The position numbers and the translations under genes are program-made. Positions 34,892-42,448 of a stretch of DNA of 64,000 nt are shown piece by piece. The stretch is from assembly GCA_963805715.1 (NCBI GenBank), contig CAWDVK010000009.1:682001-746000 (forward strand), given 5' to 3'. The notes beneath the pieces are model-generated. The model was not told the DNA's origin, made no database searches, and saw nothing but the letters and a program-made list of their open reading frames with translations. Position 1 is the stretch's first letter. Every line of letters starts with the position of its first letter. Source of the stretch: CAWDVK01 sp963805715. GTDB lineage: Bacteria; Actinomycetota; Actinomycetes; Streptosporangiales; Streptosporangiaceae.

Positions 34892-35586
34892 CACGTGCCC
34901 TCACCCGCCCTCTCGTCGGCAGCGGGGGCGCCGCGGCTGCCGCCGGAGCCGTGCCCGCCGCCGGGACCGCGGGCCGGCGGCGGCTGGCCGGGAATCGCCC
35001 GGCGCAGCCGCACGGCCCTGACCACGTAGTCGATGCCGGTGACGACGGTCACCACCACCGCGGCCGCCATCACGATCTCCCGCGACAGCCCGAGGTCCCA
35101 CGGCAGGATGTAGAGGCAGATCGCGACGACCTGCAGCAGGGTCTTGACCTTGCCGCCGCGGCTGGCGGCGATGACACCGCGGCGGATCACCCAGAACCGC
35201 AGTCCGGTCACCACCAGCTCCCTGGCCAGGATGACCACGGTGATCCACCAGGCCAGCTGACCCTGAACGGACAGGGTGACCAGCGCCGACCCGGTCAGCG
35301 CCTTGTCGGCAATGGGGTCGGCGATCTTGCCGAAGTCGGTGATCAGGCCGCGGCGCCGGGCCAGCTCGCCGTCCAGCAGGTCAGTGGCCGAGGCGACGGC
35401 GAACACCACGAACGCGGCCGTCCGGCCGCCGGTGCTGCCGGCCAGCAGCAGCAGGACGAAGACCGGCACCAGGATCAGCCGGAGCACCGTCAGCGCGTTC
35501 GCGATATTGACCAGGCCCGGTGCGGCGGCAGCCTGGCCGCCGCCCGCGCCATCGCCCTCCGCTTCACCGGCAGCGAACCGGCTCAA
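34891..35586 (-). CDS. pgsA: CDP-diacylglycerol-glycerol-3-phosphate 3-phosphatidyltransferase
   Basis: Membrane CDP-alcohol phosphatidyltransferase with the diagnostic motif spread over about residues 69-95 (DLLDGELARRRG, then DFGKIADPIADK; D-G-x2-A-R-x8-G-x3-D-x3-D). Makes phosphatidylglycerol phosphate. Four to five hydrophobic helices, a 25-residue Ala/Gly-rich N-terminus and a Pro/Gly-rich tail. TTG start overlaps the rimO stop by 3 nt; cinA follows with a 1-nt overlap, giving a tight rimO-pgsA-cinA operon. Actinomycetota often encode several paralogues; this is the one linked to cinA/clgR. Confidence 0.9.
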   Translation of the reverse strand: MSRFAAGEAEGDGAGGGQAAAAPGLVNIANALTVLRLILVPVFVLLLLAGSTGGRTAAFVVFAVASATDLLDGELARRRGLITDFGKIADPIADKALTGSALVTLSVQGQLAWWITVVILARELVVTGLRFWVIRRGVIAASRGGKVKTLLQVVAICLYILPWDLGLSREIVMAAAVVVTVVTGIDYVVRAVRLRRAIPGQPPPARGPGGGHGSGGSRGAPAADERAGEGT

Positions 35587-37086
35587 CGCGCTCCCGCAGT
35601 GCAGACAGGCTCAGCCGTCACCGGACCGGCCGCTTCGGCCTGCAGGTCCACGCCGTCGGAGCCGGACACGGTCACCCGCAGGATGTCGCCCGGTGCCGCC
35701 GTGACAGCGGAACGCACCTCCGTGCTGCCGTCGACCTCGGGCGCCTGGTGCGCGGCCCGGCCGAGGTAGACCCCGTCCGCCAGGACCTCGTCGATGAGCA
35801 CGTCCGCTGTCTCGCCGATTCGCTCAGCCGCCCGCTGCGCCATCAGGTCGTCGGCCAGGTCGGCGAGCTCCCCGACGCGGCGGGCTATCTCGTCCTCGGG
35901 CAGCTGCCCGGGCAGCGAGGCCGCCTCCGTGCCGTCCTCGTCGGAGTACCCGAAGATGCCGATGGCGTCCAGCCGCGCGTCAATCAGGAACTGCTGCAGC
36001 TCATCAACGTCGTCCTCGGTCTCACCGGGGAACCCGACGATGAAGTTCGACCGGATGCCCGCGCCCGGAGCCAGCTGCCTGATCTGGCCGATCAGGCCGC
36101 AGAACCTCATCCGGTCGCCGAACCGGCGCATCGACCGCAGCACCGGCCCGCTGGCGTGCTGGAAGGACAGGTCGAAGTAGGGCGCCACGCCGGGCGTGCC
36201 TGCCAGTACCTCGATCAGCCCGGGGCGCAGCTCGGCCGGCTGCAGGTAACTCACCCGCACCCGGCTGATCCCCGGCACCGCGGCCAGCTGCGGGAGCAGG
36301 GCCTCCAGCAGCCTGAGGTCACCGAGGTCCTTGCCGTAGGACGTGGAGTTCTCGCTCACCAGCAGCAGCTCGCGGGCCCCGTGCCCGGCCAGCCAGTCCG
36401 CCTCGGCCAGCAGGTCCTGCGGCGGGCGGGATACGAAGGACCCGCGAAAGGCGGGGATGGCGCAGAAGGTGCACCGGCGGTCACAGCCAGAAGCGATCTT
36501 CAGCGGGGCCACGACTCCGCCGCCTCAGCCGGCGCCGCAGCACCCGCGGACCGGATGCCGGGGCCACGCCGGGAGGCAGGTCGGGGATGTCCGCGCTGCT
36601 GCGGACCCGGCCGCCGTGGCCGGGCAGCTGCCCGGCGCCGGCCCCTGGCCGGGAGACCGGGGAGATGGGCAGCAGGGCGCGCCTGTCCCTGGGCTCATGC
36701 GCCTGCCATCGCCGGCCGGCCGCGATCGCGTCCAGCCGGGCCCCGATGTCCGCGTAGTCGTCGAAGCTGAGCACCTGCGCCTCGGGCAGCGCGTCGGCCA
36801 GGCCGGACCCGTAGCGCTCGGCCAGGCAGCCCGCCGCGGCCACGTGCGCGCCGCCGGCCGCGGCGTCCAGCAGGACATCGATAGATTCCTGCTTGGCCGC
36901 CTGGATGAAACCGCAGGTGTTGACCAGCACAACGTCCGCGTCGTCGGCGCCGTCGGCGAGAGCCCAGCCACCGGCTTCGAGCCGCGCCGCCAGCTCCTCG
37001 GAATCCACCTCGTTCCGGGCGCAGCCCAGGGTCACCAGGCTGACCCTGCGGCGGGGCGCCTGCGGGATCTCATCGCTCGATGACAC
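35583..37086 (-). pseudogene. rimO: ribosomal protein S12 methylthiotransferase RimO, one apparent frameshift
   Basis: Methylthiolates an Asp of ribosomal protein S12; MiaB relative. N-terminal half (GTG 37086): VTLGCARNEVDSE, LVNTCGFIQAAKQES and AAGCLAERYG with the three cluster Cys. C-terminal half: PLKIASGCDRRCTFCAIPAFRGSF (radical-SAM triad), then NFIVGFPGETEDDVDEL and a TRAM domain. The halves are in different frames; the break falls at about 36518-36525 within GGCTGAGGCGGCGGAGTC and needs one base removed (or two added). Everything else is intact, so a sequencing error is plausible. It heads the rimO-pgsA-cinA operon, 56 nt after the rodZ-like gene. Confidence 0.88.
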
Positions 37087-37142
37087 ACCGGCAGACTACG
37101 GTAAGACGGCAGGTGCCAGGGCACCAGCGGGCGCCGGCGCGG

Positions 37143-37898
37143 CTACCCGGCGGTCCGCAGGGCAGGCCCCAGGCTGAGCGTGACCGGCTGGGTGCCGGCT
37201 CCCGGCGAGGTGACCTTGCCGTTCACGGTGAGCGCGACTGCGCCCGGGTTCCCCAGCCGCAGGTCGACGACCTGGTGCTCGACCCACGTCCTCGAGTCAC
37301 CCGGCAGGATGGTGCCCTGGTAGATCAGCGTGCCAGCGGTGCTGGTCAGCTCGACCCAGCAGTCCTGGGAAGCCGCGGTGAGATGGATCACGACCTCGTG
37401 CAGCCGCCGCCGCTGCAGCGCGGTGGCGGCCGGTTTCACCGGAGCGTGCGCCGGCGGGGTGACCGCCTTGGTCGCCGGGTGCGCCGGGGCGATGACCTGG
37501 TTCGCCGTGGGGCTGGCCGGCGAATTCGTCACGAAGTACAGGATGCCGCCGCCGATGACCGCCACCAGGGCCACCAGCATGGCCAGGCTCCAGTTGGGAC
37601 GGCGCCGCTCCTTCAGCTTGATCGGCGTCGACGGCTCGAAGATGTCGGCGGCGGTAATGGCCTGCGGCGTCCCCTGCGTCGCGTCGTACTCGCGGACAAG
37701 CGGCTCCGGGTCCACGCCCACGGCGCGCGCAATGCTCCGGATGTGCCCGCGGGTATAGAAATCACCTCCGCAGGCGGAGTAGTCGCCTCGCTCAATGCCC
37801 CGGATGATCGTTTCCCGGATACAAGTTCGCTGGCTGACCTGCGTAATGGTGAGACCGGCATCGCGGCGTGCCGCTGCCAGGGCTTCACCGATGCTCAC
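37143..37898 (-). CDS. RodZ-like HTH/transmembrane protein
   Basis: Cytoplasmic HTH (SIGEALAAARRDAGLTITQVSQRTCIRETIIRGIERGD), a basic linker, one membrane helix (LAMLVALVAVIGGGILYFV, about residues 130-148), a Thr/Pro/Ala periplasmic linker and a C-terminal DUF4115-type beta domain (CWVELTSTAGTLIYQGTI...). This is the architecture of RodZ, a shape/cell-wall organiser; in Actinomycetota it is found between ftsK and rimO/pgsA, as here. GTG 37898 has GGAGG 6 nt upstream. A longer frame extends to 38135 but adds unconserved residues. Confidence 0.88.
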   Translation of the reverse strand: MSIGEALAAARRDAGLTITQVSQRTCIRETIIRGIERGDYSACGGDFYTRGHIRSIARAVGVDPEPLVREYDATQGTPQAITAADIFEPSTPIKLKERRRPNWSLAMLVALVAVIGGGILYFVTNSPASPTANQVIAPAHPATKAVTPPAHAPVKPAATALQRRRLHEVVIHLTAASQDCWVELTSTAGTLIYQGTILPGDSRTWVEHQVVDLRLGNPGAVALTVNGKVTSPGAGTQPVTLSLGPALRTAG

Positions 37899-38151
37899 GC
37901 GGCGCCTCCATTGCTCGCACGCACGCGCCGGGACCGCCCGGGCCCCCGGCGCAGTAACGCTGTTTCCCCCGATCCCCCCTACAGGGGAACGGTCACCAAG
38001 TGTAGACATCCGGCTACCGTCCGGCGAGAACCGCGAGGCATTGCCTTCTGCCGCGTCTTGGTGCTGGTCTAGTTCCCGGCTGCTCGCCGCGCCAATCCGG
38101 CTGGCACCGATCAGCTCGCGCGGATCAGCTCGCACCGGTCAGCTGCCGTGA

Positions 38152-41100
38152 TCAGCTGTCGCCGCCGCGCAGCGAGGACATGAGCTCAGCCAGGTCGTCC
38201 GGCCTGATCAGGACGTCCCGCGCCTTGGAGCCCTCGCTCGGGCCGACAACGTCGCGGCTCTCCAGCAGGTCCATCAGTCTTCCTGCCTTGGCGAAGCCCA
38301 CCCGGAGCTTGCGCTGCAGCATCGATGTCGACCCGAACTGGGTACTGACGACAAGCTCGGCCGCCTGCAGCAGCAGCTCGAGATCGTCGCCGATGTCGGC
38401 GTCCACCTCCCGCTGCCGGCTCTCCGCGACGGTGACGTCCTCACGGTACTCGGGCTCGGCCTGCCGCTTGCAGTGCGCGACGATCTCGCGGATTTCCTTC
38501 TCGGTGACGAAGGCATTCTGCAGCCGGATCGGCTTGCTGGCGCCCATCGGCAGGAACAGCGAGTCGCCCTGCCCGACGAGCTTCTCCGCGCCCGGCTGAT
38601 CCAGGATGACCCGGCTGTCGGTCAGGCTGGAGGTGGCGAAGGCCAGCCGGGAGGGCACGTTGGCCTTGATCAGGCCGGTCACGACGTCCACGCTCGGCCG
38701 CTGCGTCGCCAGCACGAGGTGGATGCCGGCCGCCCTGGCCAGCTGGGTGATCCGGACGATCGCGTCCTCGACATCACGGGGCGCGACCATCATCAGGTCC
38801 GCCAGCTCGTCCACGATCACCAGCAGGTAGGGGTACGGCGTGTAGACCCGCTCGCTGCCCGGCGGCGGGGTGAGCCGCCCGGCGCGGACGGCCTTGTTGA
38901 AATCGTCCAAGTGCCGGAAGCCCGAGGCGGCCAGATCGTCGTAGCGGCGGTCCATCTCGCCAACCACCCATTGCAGGGCATCGGCCGCGCGCTTCGGGTT
39001 GGTGATGATCTGCGTGATCAGGTGCGGAACTCCCTGGTAGGCGGCGAGTTCAACCCGCTTCGGGTCGATCAGGACCAACCGGACCTCATCGGGGGTGGAC
39101 CGCAGCAGGATCGAGGTGATCAGGCCGTTGACGCACGTCGAGTTGTGCGTAGGGATGCAGGAACGGCTGGCCAGGTACAGGCGGCTGGGGCTGTCCACCT
39201 GGATGCAGCGGACCGGCACCGACTCGACGGGCCGCACGTCCACGATGTATCGCTGCCGCGCCGCGCTCCTCGGCTGGATGTCGGCCTGGCGGGCAAGCTT
39301 CCGGTCCGGCCGGAAGGCTGGCTCGTGCGGCTTGAACCTGACGGCGTAGACGGCCGGCGTACGCCCGCTGCGGCCCTCGCATGACGTGGTCCGCAGCGTG
39401 GCCTTGTAGCCGAGCCCGCGCACCAGGTCCAGCACGTCGCGGCCCAGACGCTCGCTGGTCACCGAGAATTCCGCCATGCCCGCCGTGCTGCCGTACCCGC
39501 CCGAGTCCATCAGGCCCGCGAGCAGCGCCCGGCGCTGCCCGATCGCTGCCCGCAGGTACGGCTCCGGGATGTGCTTGTTCCTCAGCACGCCCAGCTCGCG
39601 CAGGTGCGGCTTCAGCCCGAAGCGGGCCTGCTGCTGCTTCGATCCGGCGCCGGGCTCCGCGATCCCGTGGCTCAGCGGGCGGCTGTTGCTGGTGACCACG
39701 TACCCGTCACCGCGGATCGCGTCGATGATCTCCTGGTCGGCGCTGGTGCGGCCGGGGCCTTCCGCGTGCCCGTCGCCCAGCCAGGCGCCGAGCGTGTACG
39801 GCGCCACCGGAAGGTCCCGCTCGGGGTAGTCGAGCGGGCCGCAGACTGGGATGGAGTGATTCGCCCGCCCGAGCGCGTGCAAGGAAGCGGCGATCTGCGC
39901 CGTGGTGACCGGTTCATCGCCGGACTGACGCGGCCGGCTGTAACCGGCCGGAGTGCTGACCCGCTCAGCCAGCATCTTGTCGATCAGCTGCCGCGAGTAC
40001 ACCGGCGCCCGGAAGCTGACTGTGCGCCCGTTGCGCTGGCAGGTGGGCCGCGCTTTCCTGCCCTCATGCGGCAGGCCGCTGACGAGGACATCGAGCACGT
40101 TCCGGAACTGGTCTCCTACGTCAGCCAGCACGTCTGCGGTCGTCACCAGCCGGTCCGGCTCGCCCAGTACCTCCGCTGCCCGCCGCGTCGCCCGTGCCAC
40201 CCCCGCGGCCGGCCAGTACGGCAGCCCGCCCGTCACCTTCCCGCGCTGGCCCCGCCGCGCTACGGTGTCGGTCTGCCACAAGTGCTCCGCGTCGGCCACG
40301 ATGACGGTGCCGTCGGAGAACTCCACCTCATAGCAGGGGCGGCCGTGCATGACCGGGGTGGCTGCGATGACCATGCACCGGTGACCGCGCTCATCGAAGA
40401 CCTCGCTGCCCGGCTGGATCTCGCCCATGGTCGTCCAGCCCGCAGGCGTCGGGATCGGAGTGTCGAGCGCGAGCGCCTTTCCCGCCCCGGTGGCGCCGGC
40501 GATCAGCATGTGCGGCATCTTGGCCAGGTTGGCCACCACGGTGCGGCCCTCCACGTCCTTGCCCAGCCCGACCACCATCGGATGGTGGTCGGAGGTGGCG
40601 GCCGGCGACCGGAGCACGTCGCCCAGGCTGACGATCTCCCGGTCGGTGTTCGGGATCTCCACCCCGATCGCGGACTTGCCCGGAATCGGCGACAGGATCC
40701 GGACGTCGGCGCTCTTCACCGCGTAGGCGATGTTCTTGGACAGCGCGGTCACCCGCTCGACCTTCACGGCGGGCCCCAGCTCGATCTCGTACCGGGTGAC
40801 GGTCGGGCCGCGGGTGAACCCGGTGACCTGGGCGTCCACCTCGAACTGCTCGAGCACGACGGAGAGCGCCTCGACCATGGCGTCATTGGCGCGAGTGCGG
40901 GCCTTAGGCGCGCTGCCCGGCTTCAGCAGCGCGGTCGGCGGCAGCGTGTAGCTGGCCGCGGCCAGGCTGAGCTGCTCGGGCTTGTGCGGCCCGGCCTGGC
41001 CGTCCGCGTCCGCCAGGCCGGCCGCGTGCGGCGCCGCGTCCGCCGCCGCATCGCCCGGCTTGCCGGCGTCGCCGAACCAGGCCTGCCGCCAGCCGGCCTC

Positions 41101-42201
41101 TCCCGCTGCCGCGGCGCCCTCGGCGGCCGCGCCCGGCGCCGAGAACATGAGCCCCTCCGGGGCCGGCTCCGCGGGCGCCACGGCCGCCCGCCCGGCCGAT
41201 GCCGCGGCGGCGGCGCTGCCGGCGCCGCCCTGCCGCCGGGACGTCCCGTCCAGCAGGGGCGTGTCGTAGGGCCGGTGGTGGTCACCCGCCTCGATCGCGG
41301 CCGGCTTGCCCCGGCCCCGGCCCAGCTGCCGGAGCCGGGCCGTGCCCTCCTCCGGCGCGCCCTGGCCCGGCTCGCCGTCCCCGTCTGGCCGGCGGCGCAG
41401 GCCGTGCAGCTCGGCCAGGCGGGCGGGCACCTGATGCAGCGGCGTCCCGGTGATCACCAGCAGGCCGAAGCCGGCCACCAGGGCCAGCACGGGGACGGCG
41501 GCCCACCTGGTGATGCCGGCCACCAGCGGAGCGGAAGCCGCGTAGCCGATCAGGCCGCCCGCGGCCCGCATGGCGGCGGCGCCGTCCCGCGGCGCCGGGG
41601 TGCCGGACGCGATGTGCAGCAGGCCGAGGGCCCCGATGATCAGCGCGGTCCAGCCGATGACCATGCGCGCCGTATCCGCATTACGGTCCGGGTGCCGCAG
41701 CAGCCGCCAGGCCAGCAGGACCAGCAGCAGCGGGACGGTCCAGGCGGCGGCGCCGAAACCGCCGGACAGCACGGACATCACCGGCCGGCCGACCACGCCG
41801 CCGACATGCCACCAGGTCGCGACCGCGGCAACGATGGCGGCGCAGAGCACGGCCAGTCCGGCGCCGTCCCGGCGATGAGCCGGATCGAGGTCCCGCGCGC
41901 TGCGGCCGAAGGCGCGGGCCACCACGCCGGTCGCATGCGCCAGTGCCATCCAGGCCGCGCTGACCGCGGCGGCTATCCAGCCCGCCAGGATGACAATCGG
42001 GTTGGCCGGCGGCTGCGGCTGCCGGGTGATGCGGCGGCCGCCGGACCGCGGCCGGCGGCGACCAGCCTTTGATGCCCGTGGCCGGCTCGGCGACGGCGCG
42101 CTGCGCTGCCTGGTCCGCCCGGTGCGGCCGCCCGGCTGCCGCGGGCGGCCGGCCGTGCCGTTACCCGGGCGTGCTGCGCTCCTGGGCGCACGAGTCGCCA
42201 T
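38152..42201 (-). CDS. ftsK: DNA translocase FtsK, Walker A split by an intein
   Basis: Septal DNA pump that clears chromosome ends at division. Order: basic N-terminus, four membrane helices (about 67-90, 113-135, 148-167, 181-200), a long Ala/Gly/Pro linker, then the motor. The Walker A reads GATGAGK575, is interrupted by a 445-residue intein and resumes STCVNGLITS. Walker B YLLVIVDELADLMM and VLATQRPSVDVVTG follow; the C-terminal gamma domain has LLLQAAELVVSTQFGSTSMLQRKL. After splicing 904 residues, normal. ATG 42201 is chosen; an ATG seven codons upstream is possible. Without splicing there is no ATP site, so the intein must be efficient. Confidence 0.95.
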   Translation of the reverse strand: MATRAPRSAARPGNGTAGRPRQPGGRTGRTRQRSAPSPSRPRASKAGRRRPRSGGRRITRQPQPPANPIVILAGWIAAAVSAAWMALAHATGVVARAFGRSARDLDPAHRRDGAGLAVLCAAIVAAVATWWHVGGVVGRPVMSVLSGGFGAAAWTVPLLLVLLAWRLLRHPDRNADTARMVIGWTALIIGALGLLHIASGTPAPRDGAAAMRAAGGLIGYAASAPLVAGITRWAAVPVLALVAGFGLLVITGTPLHQVPARLAELHGLRRRPDGDGEPGQGAPEEGTARLRQLGRGRGKPAAIEAGDHHRPYDTPLLDGTSRRQGGAGSAAAAASAGRAAVAPAEPAPEGLMFSAPGAAAEGAAAAGEAGWRQAWFGDAGKPGDAAADAAPHAAGLADADGQAGPHKPEQLSLAAASYTLPPTALLKPGSAPKARTRANDAMVEALSVVLEQFEVDAQVTGFTRGPTVTRYEIELGPAVKVERVTALSKNIAYAVKSADVRILSPIPGKSAIGVEIPNTDREIVSLGDVLRSPAATSDHHPMVVGLGKDVEGRTVVANLAKMPHMLIAGATGAGKALALDTPIPTPAGWTTMGEIQPGSEVFDERGHRCMVIAATPVMHGRPCYEVEFSDGTVIVADAEHLWQTDTVARRGQRGKVTGGLPYWPAAGVARATRRAAEVLGEPDRLVTTADVLADVGDQFRNVLDVLVSGLPHEGRKARPTCQRNGRTVSFRAPVYSRQLIDKMLAERVSTPAGYSRPRQSGDEPVTTAQIAASLHALGRANHSIPVCGPLDYPERDLPVAPYTLGAWLGDGHAEGPGRTSADQEIIDAIRGDGYVVTSNSRPLSHGIAEPGAGSKQQQARFGLKPHLRELGVLRNKHIPEPYLRAAIGQRRALLAGLMDSGGYGSTAGMAEFSVTSERLGRDVLDLVRGLGYKATLRTTSCEGRSGRTPAVYAVRFKPHEPAFRPDRKLARQADIQPRSAARQRYIVDVRPVESVPVRCIQVDSPSRLYLASRSCIPTHNSTCVNGLITSILLRSTPDEVRLVLIDPKRVELAAYQGVPHLITQIITNPKRAADALQWVVGEMDRRYDDLAASGFRHLDDFNKAVRAGRLTPPPGSERVYTPYPYLLVIVDELADLMMVAPRDVEDAIVRITQLARAAGIHLVLATQRPSVDVVTGLIKANVPSRLAFATSSLTDSRVILDQPGAEKLVGQGDSLFLPMGASKPIRLQNAFVTEKEIREIVAHCKRQAEPEYREDVTVAESRQREVDADIGDDLELLLQAAELVVSTQFGSTSMLQRKLRVGFAKAGRLMDLLESRDVVGPSEGSKARDVLIRPDDLAELMSSLRGGDS
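39142..40476 (-). mobile_element. FtsK intein, class 3 (Ala1, Trp-Cys-Thr), with LAGLIDADG endonuclease
   Basis: Residue 1 is Ala, not Cys/Ser: ALALDTPIPTPAGWTTMGEI, the N-terminus typical of class 3 inteins. The W-C-T triplet is present: block B ADAEHLW (W67), block F VRCIQVDSPSRLYL (C424) and block G IPTHN (T443), ending at N445 before Ser+1. Class 3 inteins start splicing from the block F Cys rather than residue 1. Endonuclease helices YTLGAWLGDG (227-236) and ALLAGLMDSGG (317-327) are recognisable. Base composition is like the host, unlike the RecA intein, suggesting long residence. Class 3 inteins are best known from phage and DnaB-type helicases. Confidence 0.92.
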
Positions 42202-42370
42202 GTTTCTCACGGTAGCGAGCATTTCCCGGTCAAGAAAGGATCTTGCCGGGCGTGTCGCCGACAGCGAAATTTACCACTCCGGCCGGCCGCCGCCCGCCCG
42301 GCGGCCGCCCGGCGGCCGTCAGGCTGGCCATGCCGGCGCCGCGGCGCAGGTCAGCTGGCATAGCGTTGCG

Positions 42371-42398
42371 TTGACGATCGTCCGCTGCCCGGCATACT
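42371..42398 (+). promoter_or_regulatory. promoter of the aryl-CoA monooxygenase gene with palindromic -35 operator
   Basis: TTGACG (42371-42376) and CATACT (42393-42398), 16-nt spacer. The -35 overlaps a perfect palindrome GACGATCGTC (42373-42382). Aligned with the ligase promoter near 47014 the two share TTGAC-x-ATCGTC, then CGG and ATACT at the same distances (21 of 28 positions). GTG lies about 50 nt downstream. Confidence 0.65.
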
Positions 42399-42448
42399 GT
42401 CGCGTCTGTCCGCTCCCGCGGGCAGCCGCCCGTCCCGTGGAGGCCCGA

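Noticed and set aside
39571..42072. 833-codon open frame antisense to ftsK and its intein
   Set aside because: Crosses the intein border without change and has Gly/Arg/Ala/His-rich composition; shadow frame.
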